Shown here: positions 24,201 to 32,129 of the stretch, piece after piece
Layout: the number at the start of each line of letters is the position of its first letter
Numbering within the stretch: the stretch's first letter is position 1
Assembly: GCA_021292105.1 (NCBI GenBank)
Contig: CM037864.1
Span: 13,618,860-13,682,859, forward strand
Reading direction: 5' to 3'
From: Anadara kagoshimensis
Lineage: Eukaryota > Mollusca > Bivalvia > Arcoida > Arcidae
Length of the DNA: 64,000 bases
Program-made: the position numbers and the translations under genes
The notes under the pieces: model-generated
The model's input: only the letters and a program-made list of their open reading frames with translations
Database searches by the model: none
What the model was told of the DNA's origin: nothing

Positions 24201-24418
24201 CATAATGTTGTTTTGAATTCCCAAAAGCTGTATGAACACAAATGTTTTCATTTTGACTAGTTTGGTATACACAATTGAAACCATTTTAGAATATTAAGCT
24301 TTAGAATTACATATTTTAAATACAAATATGAAAAATCTAAAATAAATATTAAATTGAAAGTAGTTACAAAACTAATGCGCGATACAAAGTTACCTATTTT
24401 TGGCTGCATTTTCATCAT
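6895..24418 (-). CDS. Secreted protein with two three-finger (Ly6/uPAR) domains and an IgGFc-binding domain (11 exons)
   Basis: Joined exons, 5' to 3': 24418-24394, 23438-23394, 19319-19240, 18370-18299, 17094-16968, 16175-16081, 14530-14462, 12316-12211, 11715-11647, 11134-11093, 8123-6895. They total 1959 nt, giving 652 residues plus a TAG stop. Every junction is GT-AG and all phases agree. Residues 1-24 form a hydrophobic signal peptide. Residues about 25-116 and 118-207 are two Cys-rich domains with the CD59/Ly6 pattern (CxxC start, CC-x4-C-N end), each with 12 cysteines. Residues 208-244 are a Thr/Ser-rich linker. Residues 245-652 match the IgGFc-binding N-terminal domain family known from FCGBP. 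No membrane anchor or GPI signal is visible at the C terminus, so the protein is probably secreted. In molluscs both domain types are often linked to immunity or mucus, so recognition or adhesion is a reasonable but unproven role. The exons were found by eye; RNA evidence is needed to confirm them. Confidence 0.82.
8395..9620 (+). mobile_element. Penelope-like retroelement, decayed reverse transcriptase and 3' end
   Basis: Plus-strand frames with interruptions show YWIPKLHKNTYNECYVTGSC (about 8430), QTIGLPMATNCEQLLTNL (about 8800), YILYVDVLSINN (about 8950), TSYLDLYL, MYEKLNDFIFSIVKFPF and, after a gap, YGHHHSIVDKYNIFVSRIV (about 9340). The WIPKLHK and IPM-x-TNC motifs mark an endonuclease-poor reverse transcriptase family that I place with Penelope-like elements. 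The tail after 9390 is the 3' end repeated throughout gene 1. The catalytic box reads YVDV. The copy lies in intron 10 of gene 1, upstream of exon 11. Confidence 0.75.
10344..10384. repeat. Short inverted repeat at the LINE fragment 5' edge
   Basis: GATTTCTTCATTTGTA and its reverse complement, separated by a run of A. Confidence 0.6.
10375..10710 (+). mobile_element. 3' end of a LINE retrotransposon
   Basis: The plus strand reads KHRRWK-stop-IGHILRQKPDEHPRI, ALQWTPAEGKRKRGLPKETW, RRTVEKEK, then NKDS-stop-RRKI. This is the C-terminal WIGHxLR...GKRKRGRPKxTWRRT block of RTE/Jockey-like LINEs. Two Trp codons have become TGA. The end ACATAAGTCAAGTAAGTCAA looks like a short repeated LINE tail. Intron 10 of gene 1. 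Confidence 0.75.
11093..11134 (-). CDS. Gene 1 exon 10: Ser/Thr linker microexon
   Basis: A 42-bp phase 1-1 exon between TTTCCTTTGCAG and GTACGT. It encodes ISTSVTTSNQTCI, joining the Thr-rich spacer to the IgGFc-binding domain. It has one N-glycosylation sequon (NQT) and a lone Cys. It is also phase-symmetric and may be alternatively spliced. Confidence 0.72.
11647..11715 (-). CDS. Gene 1 exon 9: Thr-rich linker
   Basis: A 69-bp phase 1-1 exon between TTTTTCAG and GTATAC. The first codon, completed across the junction, gives a last Cys, followed by NQDGVTTNTMTTTTQTVP and more Thr. This is a likely O-glycosylated spacer. A symmetric phase 1-1 exon can be skipped without a frameshift. Confidence 0.78.
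11830..12036. mobile_element. MITE family A, full copy (207 bp)
   Basis: Left arm CGGCCACGCCCACAATGTTC, right arm GAACATTGTGGACGTGGTCG, and outer ends ATTGACG...GTCAAT. Intron 8 of gene 1, between exons 8 and 9. Confidence 0.78.
12211..12316 (-). CDS. Gene 1 exon 8: three-finger domain 2, last segment
   Basis: A 106-bp exon (phase 0 to 1) before GTGAGT. It contains DCLHCCNGNLCNN, again the CC-x4-C-N signature with an additional Cys three residues upstream. A basic stretch (GKRSNGRKRE) precedes it and probably forms the third finger. Confidence 0.85.
12449..12570. repeat. Interspersed repeat, same family
   Basis: TTGATTGATTGGGGTTTACC, GCAGTCAATATTTCACTAAT and CGAGACATCATCGCC match the family. 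Intron 7 of gene 1; a shorter fragment is at 14645-14690. Confidence 0.5.
12588..12724. repeat. Three-arm foldback repeat
   Basis: A palindrome (GCAAAGTATAATGGGCTGTC ... GACAGCTCATTATACTTTGC, 12588-12674) is followed by a further copy of the right arm (to 12724). Shared internal stretch TTTTATGGAAAAATTTGAGA. Intron 7 of gene 1, about 270 bp before exon 8. Confidence 0.75.
13600..14275 (-). mobile_element. Two antisense Penelope-like 3' tails in tandem
   Basis: 13600-13890 and 13990-14275 both carry the antisense tail (AATCACAATCCAGAAGCAAA, then GCTCCGGAAGGGTAAG in the second, then GGGCAATCCTGGACACAGAG). They lie in intron 7 of gene 1, between exons 7 and 8. Confidence 0.65.
14462..14530 (-). 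CDS. Gene 1 exon 7: three-finger domain 2, middle segment
   Basis: A 69-bp phase 0-0 exon between CTATTCAG and GTAAGT. It has 23 codons with Cys150 at the start and Cys167 near the end (ATRCLQND). It is the counterpart of exon 4. Confidence 0.8.
15595..16000 (-). mobile_element. Antisense Penelope-like 3' tail
   Basis: The best-preserved tail copy: AATCCATGTCCGAATCACAA, GTGCTCCGGAAGGGTAAGCA, CCAGGGCAATCCTGGACACA, then GCCTAGGCTTGCAATATCAC and a piece of the upstream coding part. It ends about 80 bp from gene 1 exon 6. Confidence 0.7.
16081..16175 (-). CDS. Gene 1 exon 6: three-finger domain 2, first segment
   Basis: A 95-bp exon (phase 1 to 0) after TTGGTTCCAG. It encodes CYNCPQSRD and two further cysteines (126, 129, 138, 144). 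CYNC is a common opening of the Ly6/CD59 family. It has the same phase signature as exon 3. Confidence 0.85.
16190..16660 (-). mobile_element. Antisense Penelope-like 3' tail, diverged
   Basis: Starts about 15 bp from the exon 6 acceptor side with ACATACTAATGAATTTCTAA and runs through TGATGACGTTCATAAAACCT to coding-derived remnants near 16620. Intron 5 of gene 1. Confidence 0.55.
16968..17094 (-). CDS. Gene 1 exon 5: three-finger domain 1, last segment
   Basis: A 127-bp exon (phase 0 to 1) after TATACGCAG. It encodes the diagnostic LCTDCCSSDLCN signature, which is the CC-x4-C-N end of the Ly6/uPAR family. An extra Cys lies three residues before the CC pair and another follows the CN motif (Cys99 and Cys113), as in domain 2. 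Confidence 0.85.
17138..17312. mobile_element. MITE family W, diverged copy
   Basis: ACTCCAATCTGCCTTAAAAG at the left and GACAGATTTGACTGTAT at the right, with internal GACCACCTGCCCAT. Related copies at 36764-36946, 38603-39058 and 31127-31262. It lies about 45 bp upstream of exon 5, in intron 4. Confidence 0.6.
17971..18205. mobile_element. Small MITE with AACAAAAAAGTTAAGGAC ends
   Basis: AACAAAAAAGTTAAGGAC at 17971 and its near-exact reverse complement GTCCTTAACTTTTTTGTT ending at 18205. 235 bp, AT-rich, no coding capacity. Directly followed by (TA)n. Confidence 0.7.
18207..18282. repeat. (TA)n microsatellite next to exon 4
   Basis: About 76 bp of TA with few interruptions, ending about 15 bp before the exon 4 donor. 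Confidence 0.9.
18299..18370 (-). CDS. Gene 1 exon 4: three-finger domain 1, middle segment
   Basis: A 72-bp phase 0-0 exon between TTTTTAG and GTCAGT. It holds Cys52 and Cys70, with YRLGC near its end, the usual sixth-cysteine context of Ly6 domains. It is the positional counterpart of exon 7 in domain 2. The donor abuts a (TA)n microsatellite that begins about 15 bp into the intron. Confidence 0.76.
19111..19190 (-). mobile_element. tRNA-derived SINE remnant
   Basis: On the minus strand TGGCCCAGCAGTAC (A-box-like) is followed 35-40 bp later by GTGGGTTCGAACATT (B-box-like), the internal pol III promoter of a tRNA-type SINE. Immediately outside exon 3. Confidence 0.6.
19240..19319 (-). CDS. 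Gene 1 exon 3: three-finger domain 1, first segment
   Basis: An 80-bp exon (phase 1 to 0) ending CAG|GTAAGT. It encodes KLRCLNCEDVLEP followed by two more cysteines, the CxxC-x8-C-x5-C start of a Ly6/CD59 fold (cysteines 28, 31, 40, 46 of the joined protein). It lies directly beside a tRNA-like SINE remnant. Confidence 0.8.
19501..20354. repeat. Tandem duplication of a ~400-455 bp foldback element
   Basis: 19501-19956 and 19957-20354 are direct copies (TTATACCTCATKAGAAAAAT; GATTGGATCGTTGGATCATG; AGAATCGGTCACGACGTTCT). Each ends with an inverted repeat around GGGAGATATGAACATTTGTT / AACAAATGTTCATATCTCCC; the hairpin loop is lost in the second copy. Copy 1 contains two TGACGTCA palindromes. Similar minus-strand frames in both are not judged to be genes. 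Intron 2 of gene 1. Confidence 0.75.
21060..21990 (+). mobile_element. Penelope-like element: 3' tail followed head-to-tail by reverse transcriptase fragment
   Basis: 21060-21440 is a sense-strand 3' tail (landmarks: GGATATTGCAAGCCTAGGCC, then TTCGTTTCACA and a TGTGTCTAACC segment). It is followed in the same orientation by a 5' reverse-transcriptase fragment: HVVFQADKVSNNIICVCK near 21555, then DLPYLCWIPKLHK-like codons near 21750. The tail-before-body order is what tandem Penelope-like insertions produce. The frame is broken by stops and indels. Confidence 0.65.
22595..22804. mobile_element. MITE family A, full copy
   Basis: Both arms present (CACACCCACAATGTTCCGTC ... GTCGGAACATTGCGGGCGTG) with the shared centre GACGCTGCTTTGGTACCGTG. 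Intron 2 of gene 1. Confidence 0.78.
23112..23362. mobile_element. Foldback MITE family S, intact copy
   Basis: ACATTGGCCTGTCCGTTTGA at the left and AGCGGACAGGTCAAAGTTGT at the right, with inner CATACACAGTATACAGG. The donor of gene 1 exon 2 lies about 30 bp away. Confidence 0.7.
23394..23438 (-). CDS. Gene 1 exon 2: signal peptide hydrophobic core
   Basis: A 45-bp phase 1-1 exon between AACTAAG and GTGAGT. It encodes LFVGIFILQATLTL, a typical signal-peptide h-region with small polar residues before the first Cys-rich domain. Cleavage is likely close to the exon 2/3 junction. Confidence 0.75.
24394..24418 (-). CDS. Gene 1 coding exon 1: start codon and signal peptide n-region
   Basis: Encodes eight residues (MMKMQPKI) plus the first base of a Gly codon, then a GTAACT donor. 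The phase-1 end fits exon 2 exactly and gives a Lys-containing n-region before the hydrophobic core. Two ATGs are adjacent; the first has A at -3 (GCAAAATGA). The upstream 5' UTR was not delimited. Confidence 0.72.
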
Positions 24419-24559
24419 TTTGCAAAACGCTGTCTCTCGAAATACAGTCTGTAAGCAAATAATGATACACATAATCTTTAGCCTCTTGTTATAGGTAGAA
24501 CGATAAGTGAAACGATTCTTATCTGAGAGCAATGGAAAAATACTTGCGCAATTCTCTCA

Positions 24560-25385
24560 TTGTTTTAAAATTTGGACAGACATGACCATGACATTATTAC
24601 CGATTTTGTTATTTTTAGAAGCATATTACATGCAAGGGTTGTTTATTTATTGTTTGGTAAAATAAAGTTGATTTGTATTTATTTTCAATCTACGTTTTAT
24701 GGTCATTTATTATAAAATTAGTGGGATGGTTGGTTTCATCCAATAGCACTTAAACCACACCACGTGTCATACAAGTGATTTTCAAAAGTAGAAGAGATTT
24801 TATATGGCACAGAACATTCGAGCGAAAGTTAAAATTACTCCTAGTGCACATTTGAACGAGATTTTAAATATTACCTGTAATTTACTATGGACATTTGAGC
24901 GACAGTTTTAATTATAACGTATGTATCCGTTAAGTAATGATTAAATTCGGTACATTTTCCATCATCAGGTGCATGGGGCAGAATCTTCCAACCTCGTCTG
25001 GACGCAGAAAGGCAAAACCAAATTATTTTTATAAGAAAACTCTCGCTCGAATATCTAACATATATTTTTGAAAGTTTGCTCAAATGAGTAAAAATTCTGT
25101 CGGTAGAATGTTCATGACTTCGTCACTCAAACGTGACAGATTTTACGCTTTCGCTCAAATGTTCAACGTCGGTTTTTGGAGTTTTCTTTTCTTGTCCTGT
25201 GCATCATGATGAGGTTATGTTAGCATTAAACAGATCCCTTAATCATCACACACTCTTTTTTTCTCATTTCAACATCTTAAAAACATGAATTTTATGTTTG
25301 TTCCGAACACTATTTTCTAGCATGAGGAAAACAGCATCATATTAAGTAATTATTAAATATAGTTCACCAGTTTGATGTAAATTTT
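24560..25385. other. Region upstream of gene 1, no gene seen
   Basis: AT-rich sequence with a short repeat shared with 20690-20750 (CAAGGGTTGTTT ... TTTGGTAAAATAA) and one shared with 20490-20640 and 35310-35440 (CTCATTTCAACATCTTAAAA). The gene 1 promoter should lie between about 24419 and here; no clear TATA box was recognised. Confidence 0.5.
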
Positions 25386-25389
25386 ATGG

Positions 25390-25718
25390 TAGTTAAAATA
25401 AAAAACAAACATACAAATCCATGTCCGAATCACAATCCAGAAGCAAAGTAAAATATTTGAAAATGACCCCCACCAGGGAAGTGATATCGGGTGCTCCGGA
25501 AGGGTAAGCACCTCCTGTTTAGCTAGCTACTCCCGCCACGTGTGTAATCAAAATTGTGTGAAAGTAACCTGGAACTATATCCAGGGGAATCCTGGCAACA
25601 GAGAGATTAAACTTATGAACAAATACTGTGATGACGGTCATAAAACTTTTTGAGGGCCTTGATAATCCTAGGCTTGCAGTATCCCTGCGTCAACAATTTA
25701 TTTACAAGCAGGCTGCTA
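25390..25718 (-). mobile_element. Penelope-like element, downstream half split by the DNA transposon
   Basis: The minus strand continues the reading of 29200-28945: SLLVNKLLTQGYCKPRIIKA then LKKFYDRHHS, followed by the usual 3' tail down to 25390 (reads ACAAACATACAAATCCATGT on the plus strand). Confidence 0.75.
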
Positions 25719-28700
25719 TAGGTCGCGCACGATAACTTGGCACATCCGGGGTTTTTCAGTTTGTAAATAAACATTGCAGCTCGTTCGATAAATGTTATGT
25801 TTTGGCCCATAGTGTATAACGGGGACAAGTGTTGAGAGTTCTATCCTGCTATAATACATTTTTTTTAACAAAAAAGTTTGATTAAGCCCATTAATAATAG
25901 TAATTTTAATAACAATAATGTCATTAATAATAATATCGTCAATATATTGTCGTGTGCTATTTTGACTCTATATTTATTTAATAAAAAGTCAAAATAGAAA
26001 ATAATAATAATAATTTCTTATTATTTGCTGTATCAAATAATAAATTCTTCACCATGAAATGTATGCTGAATATATTTAAAACAAGTTACTGAATGGCTTT
26101 GCGAAAAATTTTAATTCAAAACTATTTATTTATTAATCTTATGTACTTAGTCTTATTCTGTTTTTGTTTTTATTTTGTGTCTGGAATTTATAATTGTGCA
26201 GCTCCATGCAAGTTGGTAACAGTAAAAATTTCGTCAGCTGTATCATTCGTATCTTCTTCTGAAATGGTTGATTCTTCGTCGGCCGTCACTGTAGATTTTC
26301 TTCTTCCTCATCCTCTTCTTCTGTTGCTGTGTCTGTGTCTTCGTCGCTGGAATCGGTATCGTCCAAGTTTATTACAAATTTCTCTATTTCTTCATCGACT
26401 TCGATGTCATTTTTCCAGTAATCGGTTTCTATTTTCTTTACGTGTTCAACACACCTTTTCCATTTTTCTGTCGATATGTCTTTCAATTGTTTTTCTGCAA
26501 GTTGTTGCACGTCCGAAAGTTTAAATTTTAAATTTTGTGAAGCAACATATGATTTTAGATCAGCCTAAATTAATTCTATAGGATTTAAGTCTGCATGATA
26601 AGGTGGTAATCTTAAAATTTTATGTCCATGTTCTCTTAATATATAATCAATTCTGTAGGAAGGTGGAATAATTTGTTGTTTGCATATTGTTAGTAACTGT
26701 GCGCGAACCATGTCTTCTGTAAATTTAATGTTGTGTTTTGTGAGCCATTCCTGAATGTCTTTTTTCTTCCACGATGTTGTTGGTTTTTTTGTCTTCTTGG
26801 ACGTTATGATAAGATGCACTATCGACTACCAAGACGGAATTTGGTTCAAAGTTTGGAATTAATTTTTCTCGAAGCCATTTAGTGAAATTCTCAGCATTCA
26901 TTTCATGGTGATAATCACCTGTTGATGACTTGGCTTTATATATAAGGCTTGCATTAGGAACAAAACCCTTTTCTGAACCAGCATCAACAACAATCAGACG
27001 GTCACCTGCTCCGATTGGAACACTTAAACCGTTCCCATCCAGCTGCCAACACTTGTGTACAGTGTGTGAAGAGTTTATATACGTTTCATCCATATAAATA
27101 ATGTTGTGTCCAGTTTCTCTAAGTTTTTTAATTTCGCAAAGGTAATTTATTCTTTTTGATACGATATCTGGTTTTTCCATAAGGATTTTTCTATTTGTGC
27201 TGCATTTTTTCCAGTTAAACCCCATTTCTTTAAGCAATTTTCTGAGAATTGTTTTACCCCCCTTAAAGTCAATTTTGTTAATTATTTCCGAATGAATAGC
27301 ATTTATAGTTGGAAGAACGCGTTTATTTAAATACATATTAATTATTGTTCTTCTAATTACGCAGATATCAAAATCATCAATAAAAAATTTATCTGATCTC
27401 TGTTTTCTATCAGCCTGTTTGGTTTCTATTCCGAACGATTTTAATCTTGATAATGTTCTCCTCGGCACACCCGTCATTGCACTTGCTCTCTCCAAGGGAC
27501 AGCTGATGGGATTTATGAGACATTTTTGTTTTGCCTCATCAAAGCAATGTTTTACAACATTGATGGCAATTTGTTTTGCCTGTGAATTTAATACAATCTT
27601 TTTATTTTCAGACATCTTCTCGGTTATGAAAATCACACGTGTTGCCTCGTTTTCGCCTTATACCTATTATACTATATTCTCACATTTTTGCGAGGGCGTG
27701 ACCATTCAACTCGTTCGCATGTTCTAATTAATGGTCCAATTAACTTAATAATTAACATCTCGTCCCTTTTAACTCTCAGATCCACCCAACGCCATGATAT
27801 GTTGGAATTCATATAAACACCTGCTGTAATCTCTTGCATCACAAATTGGAAACTGGTACATTTGATTCACTTTAATTTGAATCTATTAATAAAAATTATA
27901 AATGAATGCATTAATATGAGTTGTGTTGTTGGACATAAAATATTTCACTTGTAAGGAGGAATTGTATTTTTATATTTCGCACAGCGTCATGTGGAGCATT
28001 TTGAATTTTAACAGAGAAAAATTTAAAATTTAAAATTATGCACATGACAACAATAATAACTGTCTATTCCCAGATATGAATAAATAAAATAAATAAATTA
28101 AAAAAACAATAAATAAATGAATAAACACAGTATAAAATTTATTGATGTTGGCATCCTTTTCCAAATTAATATAGGTTTACAGTTTGATTTTTTCGTATGA
28201 CGCGGCGGCGAGGTACGGATTAATAATAGTGATTAGTCCCAAATAGTGCTAATATATTGATTTCTGTATGAAACGAGACGTTAAAATTTTGCCCTGTGCT
28301 AATTTTAAATGTTATGTAGTTCTGGTAGAAATAATTTCCACAAGAATTTTAAAATTTAGGTTGTTCATACATTTACAAGAAAGAAATTATTAATTATTAG
28401 CCTGATAGCACATTTAAATAATTAGTATAGATTCATTTTTTCTTTTACTTTTTAATTGAAAAGTTTTATAATAAAAATTAAAAACAAAATTAGATAAAAT
28501 TAAAAAATATATATGTATGGACCCGGTATTTTTCGAACTCACTTGTGACAAAATTATATAGCTGTCCACTAACAGTAAGATATGTTACATACCACTGAGC
28601 CAAGGACGACAGTAACCTATCCTATCAAATTAAAGGTGTTAAGGACAAATACCTTGTTATATCTTCAGACAATTCGTTCCACAGTAATGTGGAACTTCAC

Positions 28701-28944
28701 AAAAATTATGCAGAAATGAAATAATTTCATGTGAATATTTAAAAAGTTTCAAATAAAGAACATAAATGAAAATGTCCAAGATAAGTGGAATATGATAAAT
28801 ATTTATATTTCAACAAAAATATGTATGAAGGTGCAGCATGGACATTGGCGAGTTGTTCAATGTGCGTGTTTCATGAGTCCGAGTTACAATGTTTATTTAC
28901 AAAATGAATAAGCCCGGATGTGCCAAGTTATCGTGCGCGACCTA
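25719..28944 (-). mobile_element. Tc1/mariner-type DNA transposon with 30-bp perfect terminal inverted repeats, TA target site
   Basis: A perfect 30-bp inverted repeat starting GGTCGCGCACGATAACTTGG occupies 25721-25750 and, inverted, 28913-28942. A second matching inverted block of 17 bp lies inside each end (25760-25776 and 28887-28903). TA flanks both ends. Removing the element rejoins two pieces of a Penelope-like retroelement reading frame, which proves the insertion and its orientation. It carries one transposase gene on the minus strand. Confidence 0.92.
26286..27636 (-). pseudogene. Transposase, IS630/Tc1/mariner superfamily, DD82E-like, with two lesions
   Basis: The first reading frame is 303 residues (27636-26725). 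It has an N-terminal helix-turn-helix (RASAMTGVPRRTLSRLKSFG), a first catalytic Asp in YMDETYINSSHTVHKCW and a second in VLVVDSASYHN. The frame is then lost at a run of seven A (minus strand, about 26783-26789) and continues one frame over (26819-26565) to LRLPPYHADLNPIELI, the third catalytic position. A TAG at 26565-26567 replaces what is normally a Trp codon in this motif. Beyond it the frame stays open to an acidic C-terminal tail (EEEDEEEENLQ), ending at 26286. With the homopolymer slip allowed for, I count 82 residues between the second Asp and the Glu of NPIE, rather than the 34-41 typical of Tc1/mariner. The alternative start at MSENKK (about 27615) is possible. Confidence 0.85.
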
Positions 28945-29200
28945 TAGGATGAACAAAGTCCCCGTAGTGGAAACAAATACACAATAAGCAGAAGGAGGTA
29001 TAATGCTTCATAGACAAGGAAAGATGACAATAGAGAAATTGAAAGTCATCACGTTTGTCATAAAGTTTCAAATGTAGCCTTTCATGGGCATCATAATTCA
29101 GAATGCACTGTGTATGTATTAACTCGGATCTTAACACTACTTATGTATTGGGTAGATCCTACTATATGAATATTCCTAAGAAAAGATCAAGAGGACAGGT
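28945..29200 (-). mobile_element. Penelope-like element, upstream half split by the DNA transposon
   Basis: The minus strand encodes RLHLKLYDKRDDFQF followed by a degraded frame up to the transposon's right end. It continues at 25718 on the other side of the insertion. A fragment of foldback family S overlaps near 29100-29225. Confidence 0.7.
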
Positions 29201-30040
29201 CAATGTTGTTTGTCTATATCTGTGGTGCTATTTATGTAGGACCATGACGTGTGTTCACACCAACCCTAGTACTTCATAAGGAAATAAAAGTTCAGTTCAG
29301 CGAGGTTTGTAGTCATACTATTATGGAACAGATAAGATTGTGGGAAATCTTCAGCCTTTAAATTTTGTTATCTTCAAATGTTATATTCTGTTAATGAAAC
29401 ACAGTTTATCGACAATTTATAAGACCTGCGGTGGAAATCCTGAAAAAATCAATTCAATCTAGATTAAAATAAGCATTTTTTTTTTGCTTTTTTCATTCAA
29501 TCCTCATTTGTAACAGATAATTGACAAAAAAAATTAGAAAAACATGACAAAATAAGCTACACTCGTCAACCTTATTTATGTATTTGATTCAATGAATGTT
29601 TCCCAGTTATTGTGATGTCACCAGCTATTGAAAAAACAGCTCATAATAGCCAATACTAGACTAGTCTAGTATATTTAGTACCTTTGGTTTAAACCTCGAT
29701 GCCGCAATTAATATGCAAGAAAATAGGTTCTAGTAAACCTGGTTATATCTTGTTTAAAAAGATACCATAAAAATTTAGGTCAAGGACAACCAATGTATGG
29801 AAAACATGGGTCATGGGTTTCAGTTCTAGAACCTCTATTTATTTTGAGCTCTTGTAAAGAAGCAGTTAGAAGGTTTTTGTATCACAAGGTTACTGTGACC
29901 TTGAATGAAAATATAGGTAAACCAACCTCACATACATCAAAACTTGATAAAATGATGCTAAATACAAAGTTTTATCTTATGTTTGGCCATCTATATATGA
30001 CGAGTAGTAGCTGCTACAAAAAGATTACCGTGATCTCGAC

Positions 30041-30200
30041 TTACTGATTGATTGAATAAGGTTTCACATCCCAGTCAAGACTATTTCCCTTAACATTTGC
30101 AGTTCTCTCGGGCCAATGTGTGGGTAGAGTTCTTTAACGTGTAATGAGTCATTGGTTTTTAATGTCTCTTCCAAAAGACTTTCATTTCTTAGTGCTTATG
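30041..30200. repeat. Interspersed repeat, same family
   Basis: GATTGATTGAATAAGGTTTC, CCCAGTCAAGACTATTTCCC and TTGGTTTTTAATGTCTCTTC match 62905-63090. Intergenic. Confidence 0.55.
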
Positions 30201-30526
30201 GAAAGTAACCTTGACTAGTCAAGCAAACTTTGCAAATTTGGTTGGTTGACATTAAGTCTAAGCCTCTTACATTAGATGATGTTAAATATTTTTACCTTTT
30301 CATGTAATAACTGCCAATCCTTGCACTACCAGTGTTTTGAGCTAAAGATTGTATATCATATTCAGAATGAAAAGTCAAGTGGTCAGCTCAATGTTGTTTA
30401 GTCTATATTAAAACAATTAAACACTTATTGTGGATCTAACAGTTTATTATCAATCAGTAAAAGAATCAACAGAAATTATTGCACATGAAAGTAAAAGAGT
30501 TTATCTACAACAGCCAACATATAAAA

Positions 30527-30760
30527 TATAGTGTGTCAAATTTGACCTGGCTCTTTGACCTTTAATTTTGAATATTCAAACAGACATGTCGGTTGTGTAA
30601 TTTAGAGGCTATAATAAGTTGATACATAAGGATACGTGATAGTAATATTAGATACCGAGCGTTTAATGATACATGCCATCTTATCTAAATCACAGTGTAT
30701 AAGCCCAATTAAATATTCAATTTAAAGGTCAAACGGCCAGGTCAAACTTGACACACTATA
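30527..30760. mobile_element. Foldback MITE with TATAGTGTGTCAAATTTGAC ends
   Basis: Left end TATAGTGTGTCAAATTTGAC CTGG, right end CCAG GTCAAACTTGACACACTATA; arms about 50 bp. It shares the GACCT...TTTGACCTTT core with family S. Confidence 0.75.
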
Positions 30761-31126
30761 CAAGTATATACTATATTACATACATATAATATAAACCTGT
30801 CAGTGTCTGTAAATACCATAGTATATCCATAGACATGTACATGACATATTCGAACAATTGTATATAAAAACTGGCTAATTGATTTTAAAAAATTCTGTTC
30901 TCTTTCATTGAACCTTTTACCAAACAACACAGCCCAATTACCTTTTCAATAAATACTGGCAACTCGGTTTTTTTTTTATTCTGATACATTTTTATTAAAT
31001 TTTTGCTACCAAAAATCATTTGAACAGAACAATTGTAGATTAAAATAAAAGGTACCTCAATTTCAGGGTTGGAAGAAATTTCATACAAAGTCTCAAGGAT
31101 TTATTATTAAAATATTTAGCTATATA

Positions 31127-31262
31127 GTAAAACCTGTTTATAGAGGCCACCAAGCGGAACCAGTTATAGAGTTCCAAATATCATGAAAAAAGAACACCTT
31201 GGTCTTTATAACCAGGTGACTCTTTATATAAAGGTCAACTTTAAGACAGGTTCCACTTTATT
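31127..31262. mobile_element. MITE family W-like copy
   Basis: GTAAAACCTGTTTATAGAGG ... TTTAAGACAGGTTCCACTTT, a diverged palindromic relative in the intergenic region. Confidence 0.5.
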
Positions 31263-32129
31263 CATAGTTCCTTTCAATCTGTTTTAATTTTATACATGAC
31301 TTCCTAGACAAAATTTTCTGACTTTTATAGAGCAACTGGTCTTCCTTCCCTGGAAGAAGGTAACATATTTGACATAATTTACCAGTTTACAAAATTTAAA
31401 TGTTGGTTTTGGAATTGTGAATTGGATAAGAATTGTGCCTGTGGTTTATTTATTTTGGTTAAGTGTCCTATGTTTATTCATTTTACTTGAATGTCCTCAA
31501 GAAACTTTACAAGTCTTAAGTTACAGGTGAACAAAATCAATGTTGTGGCAAACCGATTTCAATTTAAGATTTACAGGAATTACACCTTGTTTATCTTAAG
31601 TATTAAAATACTTGTAGCAGTCTAAAGACTAAATTTATTATTAGTAAATTTCTAACCCCCATAGTACGAAACAATTCATTGGTTGAAACAGCAGTCAACA
31701 CTGCAATTGCCACGGGATATTACCTAAAGGACTTCTGCAATCATTTTTGGGGCATCCCTAAAACCTTGATTAAATAAATTAGTCTGTGCCCAACATACCT
31801 ATGAAATAATTGTATACTACGAGACATTGCTGTATGTGTAAAACTGTAAAGAACATAATATTGAACAATGACAAGATTTACGTGCAGCTCAGATATAATG
31901 ACCATCATAATTTTCATATAGCATAAATTAATATCTTACTGTTTATATATGAATATCACAAATGACATTATACAACTAATTTTTCTACAGGTTTATAACA
32001 TTCTATGTAACAAACAAACAAACAAACAAAATTGCATACATGTTCTTGTTTAAAGTTTACAATCCAGTACCCAGTTTTGGAATTTTGCATTAACTCTATT
32101 CATTGTTTTAATTCACAATTCAATAACAT

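Noticed and set aside
24871..25083. Minus-strand frame ending MSIVNYR before GTAATA as a first exon of gene 1
   Set aside because: The donor would be in phase 2, which does not fit exon 2; the exon at 24394-24418 fits and gives a proper signal peptide.
26093..26524. 143-residue plus-strand frame with many Leu/Ser
   Set aside because: It is the antisense shadow of the acidic transposase C terminus (GAA/GAG-rich codons on the minus strand).
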